64,000 bases of DNA from Pseudomaricurvus sp033283175 (GCA_033283175.1 JAWMQM010000003.1:186001-250000); one strand, 5' to 3'. Positions 15,375 to 24,407 are shown, counted from the first letter of the stretch. The notes: generated by a model from the letters alone, not told the origin. Translations and numbers: made by a program.

Positions 15375-17126
15375 ATGACGATGGGGCAGGCAGTGGCGCC
15401 GGCGAAGGCGCTGCGGGCAGAAGTGGGTGGTTTCACCAGTGCGGGTCCCAAGGCGCGAAACGAAGACGCCTTTGCAGCCAAGCTGCCGGTGAGCTCTTCT
15501 GTTGTCACCTACAAGGGGATTGTGGCCTGTATTGCCGACGGTGTGAGCTGCAGTGAGCGTGCACAGCAGGCCAGTATTACCAGCGTCACCCAGTTTATTG
15601 AGGATTACTACAGCACGCCGGACAGCTGGAGTGTGCGAAAATCCGCCGCCCGGGTGCTGACCTCTCTCAACAGTTGGCTCTATTACCATGGCCAGCAAGG
15701 ATCGCAGCGCCATAATGGCCTGGTCACCACTTTTTCTGCTGCGGTGCTGAAGTCCAACACCCTGCATCTGTTGCACGCCGGTGACAGTCGCATCTGGTGT
15801 TTGCGGGACGGTCAGCTGCAGCTGTTGACTCGTGATCACGCGCACGCCAACCAGGGTGGCAAGAGTTTTATTACCCGGGCGCTGGGCATGGACAGTCACC
15901 TGGAGGTGGATTACTCCACGGAATTACTTGAGGTGGATGATCTGCTGCTTTTCACCACCGATGGTGTGCATGAGTTTCTCTCCCCCGATACCCTGCAGGG
16001 ACTGCTGCAGTCACCCTGTGATTCGCTGGAGCAGCTGGCGCAGCACATTGTCGAGCAGGCGTTGGCAGCAGGCAGCGATGACAATCTCACCTGTCTGCTG
16101 TTGCGGGTCCGTGATCTGCCGCAGGCGGATGTGGATGAGGTCCATCGTCAGCTCACCGAACTGGTGATCCCACCGGTGATGGAGGTGGGCAATCGCATTG
16201 ACGAGTTTGAAGTGCTGCGAGTGCTCTACAGCGGCACTCGCAGTCATCTCTATCTGGTGAAATCCAACCGTACCGGACGGCGTTTTGTGCTCAAGGCGCC
16301 GTCTGCCAATTTTGCCGAAGACCCCCAGTATCTCGAAGGCTTTATCCGCGAGCAGTGGGTGGGGCGCCGGCTCGACAGTCCGCGCGTCATGAAGATTCAT
16401 GAGCGCCCGGCGGACTCCCGCTTTCTCTACCACCTGTGTGATTTTATCGAGGGGCAGACCCTGCGCCAGTGGATGATTGATCATCCGCAACCGGCCTTTG
16501 AAACGGTGCGCAATATCGCCGATTCCATTGTTCGTGGTGTGCGCGTGTTCCAGCGTATGGGGATGGTGCATCGCGACCTGAAGCCGGAGAACATCATGCT
16601 GACACCGCAGGGTGAAGTGGTGATTCTCGATTTTGGTACAGTCAAGGTGGATGGGCTGGAGGAGATTGCCAGCCCGCTGGAGGATGACGTGCCGGTCGGG
16701 TCAGTCGACTACATCGCACCGGAATACCTGCGTGGTGAAGCCGGTGTGCATCAGTCCGATATCTTCTCGATTGGTGTCATGGTGTATGAAATGCTTACCG
16801 GTCATCTGCCGTACCGCACATCGGCCGCGCAGCAGCGCAACCCGCAGCGTTATCAGGACTGGACTTATCTGTCGGCGCGCAGTTTTCGTGCCGACCTGCC
16901 GGAGTGGATGGACCTGGCGCTGGAGAAGGCCTGTGCGGCGTCATTGTCCGGACGTTACAGTGTGATGTCCGAGTTTATGGCGGACCTGAAAACACCCAAT
17001 TCCGCACTGTTGCAGTCCCGTCATGCAGCGCCGCTGATGCAGCGCAACCCGGTGCTCTTCTGGCAGTGGGTGGCCGGCCTGCTGCTGGCAGTGGTGCTGC
17101 TGGAAGCCTGGTGGATACTGCGCTGA
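15375..17126 (+). CDS. Fused PP2C phosphatase / Ser-Thr protein kinase, membrane-anchored
   Basis: A 583-residue bifunctional signalling protein. Residues about 15-250 form a PP2C phosphatase with the metal-binding aspartates D31 (RNEDAF), D55 (ADGVS), D196 (TDGVHEF) and D236 (SDDNLT). Residues about 265-535 form a eukaryote-like kinase with a lysine in FVLKAPS, catalytic HRDLKPEN (D401), DFG (D419) and an APEY segment, so both halves look active. One transmembrane helix near residues 560-580 anchors the C-terminus. Such fusions recur next to nitrate assimilation genes in marine gammaproteobacteria, but I know of no established target. ATG 15375 was chosen by position; no strong ribosome site is visible, and ATG 15381 is possible. 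It is convergent with mobA, the stops being about 5 bp apart. Confidence 0.88.
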   Translation: MTMGQAVAPAKALRAEVGGFTSAGPKARNEDAFAAKLPVSSSVVTYKGIVACIADGVSCSERAQQASITSVTQFIEDYYSTPDSWSVRKSAARVLTSLNSWLYYHGQQGSQRHNGLVTTFSAAVLKSNTLHLLHAGDSRIWCLRDGQLQLLTRDHAHANQGGKSFITRALGMDSHLEVDYSTELLEVDDLLLFTTDGVHEFLSPDTLQGLLQSPCDSLEQLAQHIVEQALAAGSDDNLTCLLLRVRDLPQADVDEVHRQLTELVIPPVMEVGNRIDEFEVLRVLYSGTRSHLYLVKSNRTGRRFVLKAPSANFAEDPQYLEGFIREQWVGRRLDSPRVMKIHERPADSRFLYHLCDFIEGQTLRQWMIDHPQPAFETVRNIADSIVRGVRVFQRMGMVHRDLKPENIMLTPQGEVVILDFGTVKVDGLEEIASPLEDDVPVGSVDYIAPEYLRGEAGVHQSDIFSIGVMVYEMLTGHLPYRTSAAQQRNPQRYQDWTYLSARSFRADLPEWMDLALEKACAASLSGRYSVMSEFMADLKTPNSALLQSRHAAPLMQRNPVLFWQWVAGLLLAVVLLEAWWILR

Positions 17127-17131
17127 CCTTG

Positions 17132-17782
17132 TCAGGGGCGGTGTGGTTGTGAGGGCTGCCCGGCAAATTCCTCCGGGGTGTTGAGGTTGATAAACGGGTC
17201 CTCTGCCAGATCATCGAATGCCACCAGCGTGTGGGGCGTAGCGTCCAGAAAACGCAGCATGCGGCGTTCCCCACCCTCCAGATAGCGTCGCAGCTGCGGT
17301 GCCACAGAGCAGTGCCAGAGGCTGCAGGTGGGGTGCGGGCGCTGTTTATACACCGGCACCACGACGCTGCGGCCCGCCTCCCGGCCCATGATCAGGCGCG
17401 CCAGCAGATCCGTCGGTGCGCCGGGGGTGTCCACTGCGCAACTCAGCAGCCACTCATCCGTGGCGTGTTTCTGCAACCACTCCAGCCCGGTCAGTACGCC
17501 ACCCAGCGGGCCGGCATCAGCGATACTGTCACGCAATTGCGGAATTGTCTCAGGCAGCCTGTCGATGGTGGTATTGGTGCTGATCAGCACCCGCTGACAC
17601 TGGTCTTGCAGCACTCCCAGGAGATGGTCCACCAGCCGTACCTTGCCCCACGCCAGCAGCGCTTTATTGCTGCCCATACGACGCGATTGACCGCCGGCCA
17701 GCAGCAGGGCAGTGGTGTTGTGCGGTGATGGGGGATTGGCTGGGAAGGTCATGGCTGTGGTCATTCTGTACTCAGCGGTCAT
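17132..17782 (-). CDS. mobA: Molybdenum cofactor guanylyltransferase
   Basis: MobA joins GMP to molybdopterin to make the MGD cofactor needed by the nitrate reductase at the left end of the window. The 216-residue frame has the nucleotide-binding LLLAGGQSRRMGSNKALL, the DAGPLGGVLTGLEW segment, the acidic AVDTPGAP (where other MobA proteins have CDMPF-like sequence) and the C-terminal FINLNTPEEF. Three possible starts (17782, 17764, 17752) have no clear ribosome site; the latest one gives a start closer to the catalytic motif. It is divergent from pdxH. Confidence 0.9.
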   Translation of the reverse strand: MTAEYRMTTAMTFPANPPSPHNTTALLLAGGQSRRMGSNKALLAWGKVRLVDHLLGVLQDQCQRVLISTNTTIDRLPETIPQLRDSIADAGPLGGVLTGLEWLQKHATDEWLLSCAVDTPGAPTDLLARLIMGREAGRSVVVPVYKQRPHPTCSLWHCSVAPQLRRYLEGGERRMLRFLDATPHTLVAFDDLAEDPFINLNTPEEFAGQPSQPHRP

Positions 17783-17858
17783 TTAACCACGCCTGATTTT
17801 GGTGGGGAATAGGAGTACAATTTTCCGCAGTTTTTACTTTCCTGACGGTGGTCAGCCC

Positions 17859-18497
17859 ATGATGGATCTGGAACAAATTCGCCGCGATTATCTGCAGGGC
17901 GGCCTGCGCCGCAACGATCTGGCAGATTGCCCGATCCGGCAATTCGAAACCTGGTTGCAGCAGGCCATTGCCGCAGGCCTGCCGGATCCGACGGCGATGA
18001 CGGTGGCGACGGTCGCGCCGGATGGTCAGCCCAGCCAGCGTATCGTATTGCTGAAACATGTCGATACGGCGGGCTTTGTGTTTTTCACCAATTACGGCAG
18101 TCACAAGGCCAAAGACCTGGAGCAGAATCCGCTGATCAGCCTGCACTTTCCCTGGCACCCGCTGGAGCGGCAGGTCAAGATCTGTGGCCGGGCGCAGAAG
18201 GTGAGTACCGCTGAGTCGCTGAAGTATTTTACCTCGCGCCCGAAAGAGAGCCAGCTGGCGGCCTGGGCTTCGGCGCAGAGCCGGCCTATTTCGTCGCGGC
18301 AGTTGCTGCTGCAACAGTTCAACGTCATGAAAGAGAAATTCAGCCACGGCCAGATTCCGCTGCCGGATTTCTGGGGCGGTTTTCGCGTGGTACCCAGTAC
18401 CATCGAGTTCTGGCAGGGGGGCTCTAGTCGCCTGCACGACCGTTTTCAATACACGCGCGCGGGTGATGGCTGGACGATTGAGCGGCTGGCGCCCTGA
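17859..18497 (+). CDS. pdxH: Pyridoxamine 5'-phosphate oxidase
   Basis: This FMN enzyme oxidises pyridoxine or pyridoxamine 5'-phosphate to pyridoxal 5'-phosphate. The 213-residue protein begins MMDLEQIRRDYLQGGL, as in the family, and contains FMN/substrate-binding segments RIVLLKHVDTAGFVFFTNYGS and the C-terminal signature FWGGFRVVPSTIEFWQGGSSRLHDR. The start is the first of two adjacent ATGs at 17859; the frame upstream has no family match. The product serves the aminotransferase encoded 5 kb downstream, among many others. Confidence 0.95.
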   Translation: MMDLEQIRRDYLQGGLRRNDLADCPIRQFETWLQQAIAAGLPDPTAMTVATVAPDGQPSQRIVLLKHVDTAGFVFFTNYGSHKAKDLEQNPLISLHFPWHPLERQVKICGRAQKVSTAESLKYFTSRPKESQLAAWASAQSRPISSRQLLLQQFNVMKEKFSHGQIPLPDFWGGFRVVPSTIEFWQGGSSRLHDRFQYTRAGDGWTIERLAP

Positions 18498-18529
18498 GGG
18501 GTGCGGCGGCCGCATTAAGGAGCAATTGT

Positions 18530-19519
18530 ATGCGTTATGTGACCATGAACGGCACCGGTGGTCCGGAGGTCCTGCAGCTGGATGAGATGGCCGCGCCACA
18601 GCCGGGCGCCGATGAAGTGGTGATCCGGGTCGCCTGTGCCGGTGTCAACCGTCCGGATGTGTTGCAGCGGCAGGGCGGCTATCCGCCCCCGCCCGGCGCC
18701 TCGCCGGTATTGGGGCTGGAAGTGTCTGGCCAGGTCTGTGCCGTGGGTTCAGGCGTGACGGCATTCAGTATTGGCGACACCGTGTGTGCGCTCACCAATG
18801 GCGGTGGCTATGCCGAGCAGGTGGCAGTGGCCGCCAGCCAGTGCCTGCCGGTTCCCGCAGGCCTGTCGTTACAGCAGGCGGCTGCCATTCCCGAGACGTT
18901 CTTTACCGTGTGGAGCAATGTGTTCGGGCGCGGCCGGCTGCAGTCCGGCGAAACCCTGCTCATACACGGGGGTGCCAGTGGCATTGGTACCACCGCCATC
19001 CAGATGGCCAGGGTGATGGGGGCCAGGGTAATCGTAACCGCCAGTTCCCAGGCGAAATGCGATGCCTGCAGTGAGCTGGGCGCAGATCTCGCAATCAACT
19101 ACAACACCCTCGACTTTGTCGAAGAGGTGAAGGTGTTTACCGATGGCCACGGCGCAGATGTCATACTGGATATGGTGGGTGGGGATTACATCGCCCGCAA
19201 TCTGAAAGCGGCAGCGGTGGAGGGTCGCATCATCAATATCGCCTACCTGCGTGGCTCCAAAGTGGAGATTAACCTGATGCCGGTGATGCTGAAGCGGCTG
19301 ACGCTCACCGGCTCTACCTTGCGTTCACAGTCCCTGCAGGCGAAGGCCGCTATTGCCGCCGAACTGCGGCAACAGATCTGGCCGAAGCTGGCTGCGGGCG
19401 AGCTGGCGCCCTGTATGGCGGGTGTCTTTCCCCTTGAGCGGGTGGCTGATGCCCACCGCCTGATGGAAAGCCACGACCTGATTGGTAAGCTGGTGCTGGA
19501 GATGCCCGGCGCCGTTTGA
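18530..19519 (+). CDS. NAD(P)H quinone oxidoreductase (zinc-free MDR family)
   Basis: A 329-residue member of the medium-chain dehydrogenase/reductase superfamily of the PIG3/QOR type. It lacks the catalytic zinc cysteines of alcohol dehydrogenases and has the NADPH-binding motif HGGASGIGTTAIQMARVMGARV near residue 146, the GVNRPDVLQRQGGYPPPPG segment and FTVWSNVF. It probably reduces quinones or other small electrophiles in the cytoplasm; the substrate cannot be deduced. AAGGAG lies 8 bp before the ATG. It follows pdxH by 32 bp and may be co-transcribed. Confidence 0.9.
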   Translation: MRYVTMNGTGGPEVLQLDEMAAPQPGADEVVIRVACAGVNRPDVLQRQGGYPPPPGASPVLGLEVSGQVCAVGSGVTAFSIGDTVCALTNGGGYAEQVAVAASQCLPVPAGLSLQQAAAIPETFFTVWSNVFGRGRLQSGETLLIHGGASGIGTTAIQMARVMGARVIVTASSQAKCDACSELGADLAINYNTLDFVEEVKVFTDGHGADVILDMVGGDYIARNLKAAAVEGRIINIAYLRGSKVEINLMPVMLKRLTLTGSTLRSQSLQAKAAIAAELRQQIWPKLAAGELAPCMAGVFPLERVADAHRLMESHDLIGKLVLEMPGAV

Positions 19520-19749
19520 TTGGCTGGCAAAACCTTTGCAGGTTTTTCCTGTTTACAGCACGGTTAGCGTGGGGTGAACCGTTTTGGAAGAGCACGCCGG
19601 ACCGTTTTGGCGCACAGCACCTGCCCAGTGGGTCGAGTCTGTGCGTCGGGTTTTCACTCAGAGTGAGGCATTCCCGGCCGGCAGACTCGACGCTGGCAGC
19701 GGTGGCTACTCCCGAATTCACAGCAAATATCAGACAGTGAGGTCAGACC

Positions 19750-20937
19750 ATGGAACAACGTGAAGTAGTTGTACTGAGCGGTGTACGCACCGCCGTAGGC
19801 ACCTTTGGTGGCAGTCTCAAGGATATCCCGCCGACGGACCTGGCCGGGCTGGTGGTGAAGGAGGCGCTGGAGCGCGCCGGTGTCAGCGGCAGTGACATTG
19901 GCCATGTGGTGATGGGTAATGTGACCCACTCCGACCGTCGTGACATGTACATGAGTCGCGTCGCGGGACTCAAGGGCGGCGTACCGGAATCCACACCGGC
20001 GCTGACGGTGAATCGTCTCTGCGGTTCCGGTCTGCAGGCCATTATCTCGGCGGCACAATTTATTTTGCTGGGCGATGCCGATGCTGCAGTGGCCGGGGGT
20101 GCCGAGTCCATGAGTCGCGTGCCTTACTGGTTGCCGGCGGCCCGCTGGGGCGCGCGCATGGGCGATGGTGCCATGGTGGACGCCATGACCGCCGCGCTGA
20201 CCTGTCCCATGGGCGATACCCATATGGGCATCACCGCCGAGAATGTGGCAGAAAAGTGGGGCATCTCCCGCGAAGAGCAGGATCAGTTGGCTGCCACCAG
20301 TCATAACCGTGCCCAGAATGCCATTGAGCAGCACTATTTTGAGAGCCAGATTTTGCCGGTTGAGGTTAAAACCCGTCGCGGCATGGTGAAGTTTGAGGTG
20401 GATGAACATGTCCGCTTCGATGCGACAGCGGAAGATATGGCGAGCTTGCGCCCGGTCTTCAAAAAGGATGGCTCGGTGACGGCAGGCAACGCGTCCGGCC
20501 TGAACGATGCGGCCGCAGCCCTGGTGCTGATGGAGTCATCGGTGGCTGCCGCCCGGGGTCTCAAGCCCATCGCCAAATTAAAGGGCTATGCGTTTGCCGG
20601 CGTGGAACCCAAATACATGGGCATCGGTCCGGTACCAGCGGTAAAGACCTTGCTGGACAAGGCGGGATTGACGGTTGCGGATATCGATACCTGGGAAGTG
20701 AACGAAGCGTTTGCCGCGCAGGCGCTGGCGGTGGCCAAGGACCTGCAGATTCCGGCGGACAAACTCAACCCTAATGGCTCGGGGATTTCACTCGGCCATC
20801 CCATCGGTGCCACCGGTGCCATTATCAGCATCAAGGCGCTCTACGAGCTGCAGCGTATCGGTGGTCGTTACGCGGTGGTGACTATGTGTATTGGCGGTGG
20901 CCAGGGGATTGCCGCGCTGTTTGAGAGCGTTGCCTGA
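19750..20937 (+). CDS. Acetyl-CoA C-acyltransferase (thiolase)
   Basis: A 395-residue thiolase of the biosynthetic/AtoB type that condenses or cleaves acyl-CoAs. The catalytic residues are all present: C91 in NRLCGSGLQAI, H350 in GHPIGATG and C380 in CIGGGQG. No fatty-acid oxidation partner (fadB) or polyhydroxybutyrate gene is adjacent, so the pathway (acetoacetyl-CoA formation, branched amino-acid or fatty-acid breakdown) is open. GAGG precedes the ATG. The 230 bp between the oxidoreductase gene and this gene hold nothing I can name. Confidence 0.92.
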   Translation: MEQREVVVLSGVRTAVGTFGGSLKDIPPTDLAGLVVKEALERAGVSGSDIGHVVMGNVTHSDRRDMYMSRVAGLKGGVPESTPALTVNRLCGSGLQAIISAAQFILLGDADAAVAGGAESMSRVPYWLPAARWGARMGDGAMVDAMTAALTCPMGDTHMGITAENVAEKWGISREEQDQLAATSHNRAQNAIEQHYFESQILPVEVKTRRGMVKFEVDEHVRFDATAEDMASLRPVFKKDGSVTAGNASGLNDAAAALVLMESSVAAARGLKPIAKLKGYAFAGVEPKYMGIGPVPAVKTLLDKAGLTVADIDTWEVNEAFAAQALAVAKDLQIPADKLNPNGSGISLGHPIGATGAIISIKALYELQRIGGRYAVVTMCIGGGQGIAALFESVA

Positions 20938-21119
20938 CGGAATAGTCCGGCGCTGCTGCAGAGGCTGCCTGCGCCGCGATAACACTTTGGGGGGCGATGT
21001 TAGTGGCTCCGGGAGAGGGGTGAGCGGTGGTCCGGGTTAATGTAAAACGCAGGCGCGCAGATGTTTGCGTGCAACCGGAGCCGGTCCGCAGTCAGTATTT
21101 GCTGTTCAGAGGTGTGCGC

Positions 21120-21149
21120 AACCACCCGGCGCGGAAACGCCGGGTGGTT
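21120..21149 (-). terminator. Hairpin downstream of the cold-shock gene
   Basis: A perfect 12-bp stem AACCACCCGGCG/CGCCGGGTGGTT with a 6-base loop lies 19 bp beyond the stop of the cold-shock gene. The U-tract is poor on both strands, so it may act as a stabiliser or weak terminator between the convergent thiolase and cold-shock genes. Confidence 0.5.
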
Positions 21150-21167
21150 GGTGATCAGGTTTGAACG

Positions 21168-21380
21168 TTATTTTATGGCAACGACGTTCTCTGCCTGTGG
21201 GCCTTTTTTGCCTTCAGTGATGTTGAAAGCGACTTTCTGACCTTCGGCCAGGGTTTTGAACCCGTCGGACTGAATCGCGCTGAAGTGGACGAAAACATCG
21301 GGGCCGGATTCCTGGGCAATAAATCCAAATCCCTTGGCTTCGTTAAACCATTTCACTTGTCCGGTGTGTGTTGTTGCCAT
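21168..21380 (-). CDS. Cold-shock domain protein (CspA family)
   Basis: A 70-residue single-domain nucleic-acid chaperone. Both RNA-binding motifs are present, RNP1 as KGFGFI and RNP2 as VFVHF, with the family start TGQVKWFNEAKGFG and the end GPQAENVV. GAGAG lies upstream of the ATG. The upstream region is long and AT-rich, as for cold-inducible csp genes with extended leaders, but no cold box can be assigned by eye. Confidence 0.95.
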   Translation of the reverse strand: MATTHTGQVKWFNEAKGFGFIAQESGPDVFVHFSAIQSDGFKTLAEGQKVAFNITEGKKGPQAENVVAIK

Positions 21381-21770
21381 AACTTAACTCTCGAATGTAG
21401 CTATCAAGAATCCTGCAGCGAGCCGCAGGGGTAAAACCAGGAAAACCGGGTGGAAATCAGAAGAGCGAGACAAGAAGGTGCCGAACGGCGCTGCAGGAGG
21501 TCGTGTTTTAACGGGGATGTCAGACGACCACTGCAAAAAGAGCCGGAGAACCTGCGGGCAGATGCTTCGGTCTTGCGTGTCGCTGATCGGTGCTTCTTTA
21601 ACACAGCTAGCATAGATAACGGCGCAGCTTTTCTTACCAACCAAACTTTCTGGGAGAAGATTTCACGAGAACTGATTTTGTTAGTAGCAGAATTGCCAAT
21701 CACAAAACCAAAAATTCTCCCGAAAGATCGTAGCAAGAGAAATATGGATTTGCCTAGTTAGAAAGTGATC
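21381..21770. other. Gene-free region upstream of the cold-shock gene
   Basis: The stretch between the divergent cold-shock and shikimate-kinase-like genes has no credible coding sequence; the open frames in it have atypical composition and no ribosome sites. The part nearest the cold-shock gene probably holds its leader. The half nearest the kinase becomes AT-rich and leads into the operator-like repeats described separately. Confidence 0.5.
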
Positions 21771-21771
21771 A

Positions 21772-21844
21772 GTTTTTAGCACGTTTTGTTCGATTAAAAA
21801 CGGTGCTAAAACGACTAATTTATAATGAAGCGCTATATAGCGCT
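21772..21844 (+). promoter_or_regulatory. Promoter with palindromic operator for the shikimate-kinase-like gene
   Basis: An imperfect inverted repeat (TTTTTAGCAC … GTGCTAAAA, 21772-21812) precedes a consensus -10 box TATAAT (21821-21826). A perfect 16-bp palindrome AGCGCTATATAGCGCT (21829-21844) covers the expected start point near 21833. No good -35 box stands 16-18 bp upstream. The layout suggests an activator upstream and a repressor at the start site; the regulator is unknown. Confidence 0.6.
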
Positions 21845-21873
21845 GCACGAACACCGTTGGAGGTAGAAAACCC

Positions 21874-22398
21874 ATGCAGCAGGCGGTGGAAAAAAGCTGT
21901 GTTGTCCTGATTGGTATGCCTGGTGCCGGCAAGAGTACGTTGGGTGTAATGCTGGCCAAGACCCTGGCCAAGGACTTTGTCGACACTGATCTTCTGATTC
22001 AGAATCGGGCCGGCAAAACCCTGCAGGCCATTCTCGATGAAGAGGGTTATCTGGTACTGCGGCAGCTGGAGGCAGAGACTCTGCTGTCACACCAGTTTCA
22101 CAATCAGGTGGTTGCGACCGGCGGCAGCGCTGTCTACAGCGAAGAGGCCATGGAGCATTTGGCACGTACCGGAGTGCTGGTGTACCTGCAGGTGCCTATT
22201 GAGGAGCTGCGCCGTCGTATCACTGACTACGAGACCCGTGGTATTGCCGCAGTACCCGGTCAGCCATTTGCCGAGCTGTTTGCCGAGCGGCAGCGGCTCT
22301 ATCAACGCTGCGCCGATATTACTGTTGCCGTAGGGGACTGCTCACAGCAGGAGGCCCTGCAGCGAGTGCTGGCAGAGCTGCAGGGCCTGCCCGGGTAA
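21874..22398 (+). CDS. Shikimate kinase-like protein
   Basis: A 174-residue P-loop kinase of the AroK/AroL family, which phosphorylates shikimate at the 3-hydroxyl in the chorismate pathway. It has Walker A GMPGAGKST (residues 14-22), the DTD shikimate/Mg motif, an EEGYLVLRQLE segment equivalent to the FR-x-E shikimate-binding helix, and GGSAVY in place of the usual GGGAV. It is not beside aroB, as the housekeeping aroK normally is, so it may be a second, regulated copy or have drifted in substrate. GGAGG precedes the ATG. Its stop directly abuts the stop of the convergent lrp gene. Confidence 0.78.
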   Translation: MQQAVEKSCVVLIGMPGAGKSTLGVMLAKTLAKDFVDTDLLIQNRAGKTLQAILDEEGYLVLRQLEAETLLSHQFHNQVVATGGSAVYSEEAMEHLARTGVLVYLQVPIEELRRRITDYETRGIAAVPGQPFAELFAERQRLYQRCADITVAVGDCSQQEALQRVLAELQGLPG

Positions 22399-22890
22399 TC
22401 AGTTATTGCGGCTGGCGGATTCCAGCGGCAGGGCGGTGGTGTACTTGACCTGCTTCAGCGCAAAGGTGGAATTGATGGAGGCGACGTTGGGCAGGTGCAC
22501 CAGCGTCTGCTTCAGCAGCTGCTCATAGTGATCAACACTCTCCACAACCACACGCAGCATGTAGTCCTTGTCGCCGGTGGTGGAGTAGCACTCGACGATT
22601 TCACGGACCTCCTGCACCGCCGTCTCAAAGGCGTTGAGGGAGGTTTCATCGTGACTCTTGATGGTCAGGTAGGCATGTACGGTCACGCCCAGGCGTAACA
22701 TCTTGGCATCCAGCAGGGTGACTTTGCCGCGGATAAACCCGTCACTTTCGAGTCGTTTGATCCGCCTCCAGCAGGGGGTATGGGACAGGCCGACCAGGTC
22801 CCCCAGTTCGTTCATGGAGTAGTCGGCGTTCTCCTGCAATGCGCGCAGGATCTTGATATCAAAATCATCCAGCTGGTGGGTGTCAGCCAT
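22399..22890 (-). CDS. Lrp/AsnC family transcriptional regulator
   Basis: A 163-residue regulator with an N-terminal helix-turn-helix (about residues 8-60; LDDFDIKILRALQENADYSMNELGDLVGLSHTPCWRRIKRLE) and a C-terminal RAM/ACT-like ligand domain (GDKDYMLRVVV and the final STFALKQVKYTTALPL). The family senses amino acids. It is divergent from the aminotransferase gene, an arrangement that suggests control of that gene and of itself from the 332-bp gene-free interval 22891-23222, in which I see no further structure beyond a possible -10 region. Confidence 0.92.
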   Translation of the reverse strand: MADTHQLDDFDIKILRALQENADYSMNELGDLVGLSHTPCWRRIKRLESDGFIRGKVTLLDAKMLRLGVTVHAYLTIKSHDETSLNAFETAVQEVREIVECYSTTGDKDYMLRVVVESVDHYEQLLKQTLVHLPNVASINSTFALKQVKYTTALPLESASRNN

Positions 22891-23222
22891 GAGATGCCTC
22901 TTATTGTCTGGTGAGCTGACCGTGCGAGCCGGCCCTGGCAGAGTCTGAGTATAGAAGGAGTTGTGTCTGCCGCCATCGGCTGGCAGTAAGCGAACTCTGC
23001 TGCAGCTTAGTATAGACGCTGTCCGGTAAAGTATCCCCGAGATCTTATCTGCTGGAGGACAGGGCTTTATCCGGCGTTATGTTTGGCGATGGCGGCGGGT
23101 TCCCGTGAGACCCATTTGTATGGTGGGGCGGGCAGCGGAAGGTGGAGGGATGGTGTAAGATACGCGGCCTCGACGCCAGGAGCTTGCCGGCGCCTTTCCT
23201 TCAGTCTCGCAGAGAACTTGCT

Positions 23223-24401
23223 ATGTTATTTGACGTGTTTCAGGCCCTGCCTGCCGACCCGATTCTGGGACTCTCTCTCGCCTACCAACAGGATACCAAC
23301 CCGCACAAGGTGGATCTGGGTGTGGGGGTCTATAAGGATGAGGAGGGCCGCACGCCGGTGCTGGAGAGCGTGCGTACCGCCCAGCTGCGACTGCACGAGG
23401 CGGAAGAGACCAAGAGTTATCAGGGGCCGGCGGGCAACGTGCAGTTCAATGCCCTGTTGCAGGCGCTGATCTTTGGCGCCGACAGTCCGCAGCAAGCCCG
23501 TATCCGAACCCTGCAGACCCCCGGTGGTTGTGGTGCCTTGCGGGTGGCCGCGGAACTGATTGTGAAAGCCAGCCCCGATGCCACCATCTGGGTCAGTGAT
23601 CCCACCTGGGCCAACCACATTCCGTTGCTGGGCAGCGCCGGTCTCAGGATTCGCACCTACCCCTATTACGACCCCGACACCAAAGGCCTTAAGCGCGATG
23701 CGATGATGGCCGCCCTGGCGCAGGTGCCGGCGGGTGACCTGGTGTTGCTGCACGGCTGCTGTCACAACCCCTGCGGTGCCGATCTCAGCCACGACGACTG
23801 GCAGCAGATCGCCGATATGGCCAACCGCCAGGGGTTCACTCCCTTTGTTGACCTGGCGTATCAGGGCTTTGGCGATGGCCTGGACGAGGATGCCTACGGT
23901 GTGCGCTTGCTGGCGGCACAGGTGCCGGAGCTGCTGGTGGCCAACTCATGCTCGAAAAACTTTGCTCTCTACCGCGAGCGTACCGGCGCCATTGCCGTGA
24001 TGGGCGCCAACGAAACCCAGGCGCAAAACACCTTCACCCATTTGCAGAGTATCGCCCGTGGTATCTATTCCATGCCACCGGCTCATGGCGCGTCACTGGT
24101 GGAGATGATTTTGTCAGATGCCGGCCTGCGTCCGCAGTGGCAGCAGGAGGTAAAGGCGATGCGCGAGCGTATTCACAGCCTGCGTCACCAGCTGGCTGAT
24201 GCCCTGCGCCCTTACGGCGATTTCGATTTTATTCCACAGCAGCGCGGCATGTTCTCTTTCCTTGGGCTGAGCGAAGCCCAGGTGCAGCGGCTGCAGCGGG
24301 AGTTCAGCGTCTATATGGTGGGCTCCAGCCGCGTTAACCTGGCCGGTATCAATGCCGCCAACCTGCCGTACCTGGCGGAGTCCATCGGCAAGGTCGTGTA
24401 A
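23223..24401 (+). CDS. Aromatic/aspartate aminotransferase (class I)
   Basis: A 392-residue PLP enzyme of the AspC/TyrB group, transferring the amino group from aspartate or aromatic amino acids to 2-oxoglutarate. It has the family start MLFDVFQALPADPILGL, the HGCCHNPCG segment, FVDLAYQGF, the PLP lysine in NSCSKNFALYRER and the substrate arginine near the end (SSRVNLAGI). The frame is open upstream to 23142, but ATG 23223 fits the family and has AGAGAA before it. Whether it prefers tyrosine or aspartate is open. The divergent Lrp regulator probably controls it. Confidence 0.92.
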   Translation: MLFDVFQALPADPILGLSLAYQQDTNPHKVDLGVGVYKDEEGRTPVLESVRTAQLRLHEAEETKSYQGPAGNVQFNALLQALIFGADSPQQARIRTLQTPGGCGALRVAAELIVKASPDATIWVSDPTWANHIPLLGSAGLRIRTYPYYDPDTKGLKRDAMMAALAQVPAGDLVLLHGCCHNPCGADLSHDDWQQIADMANRQGFTPFVDLAYQGFGDGLDEDAYGVRLLAAQVPELLVANSCSKNFALYRERTGAIAVMGANETQAQNTFTHLQSIARGIYSMPPAHGASLVEMILSDAGLRPQWQQEVKAMRERIHSLRHQLADALRPYGDFDFIPQQRGMFSFLGLSEAQVQRLQREFSVYMVGSSRVNLAGINAANLPYLAESIGKVV

Positions 24402-24407
24402 GAAGGT

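Noticed and set aside
21450..21761. 103-codon open frame between the cold-shock and shikimate-kinase-like genes
   Set aside because: Composition is unlike the genome's genes, no ribosome site is present, and it runs through the putative control region.
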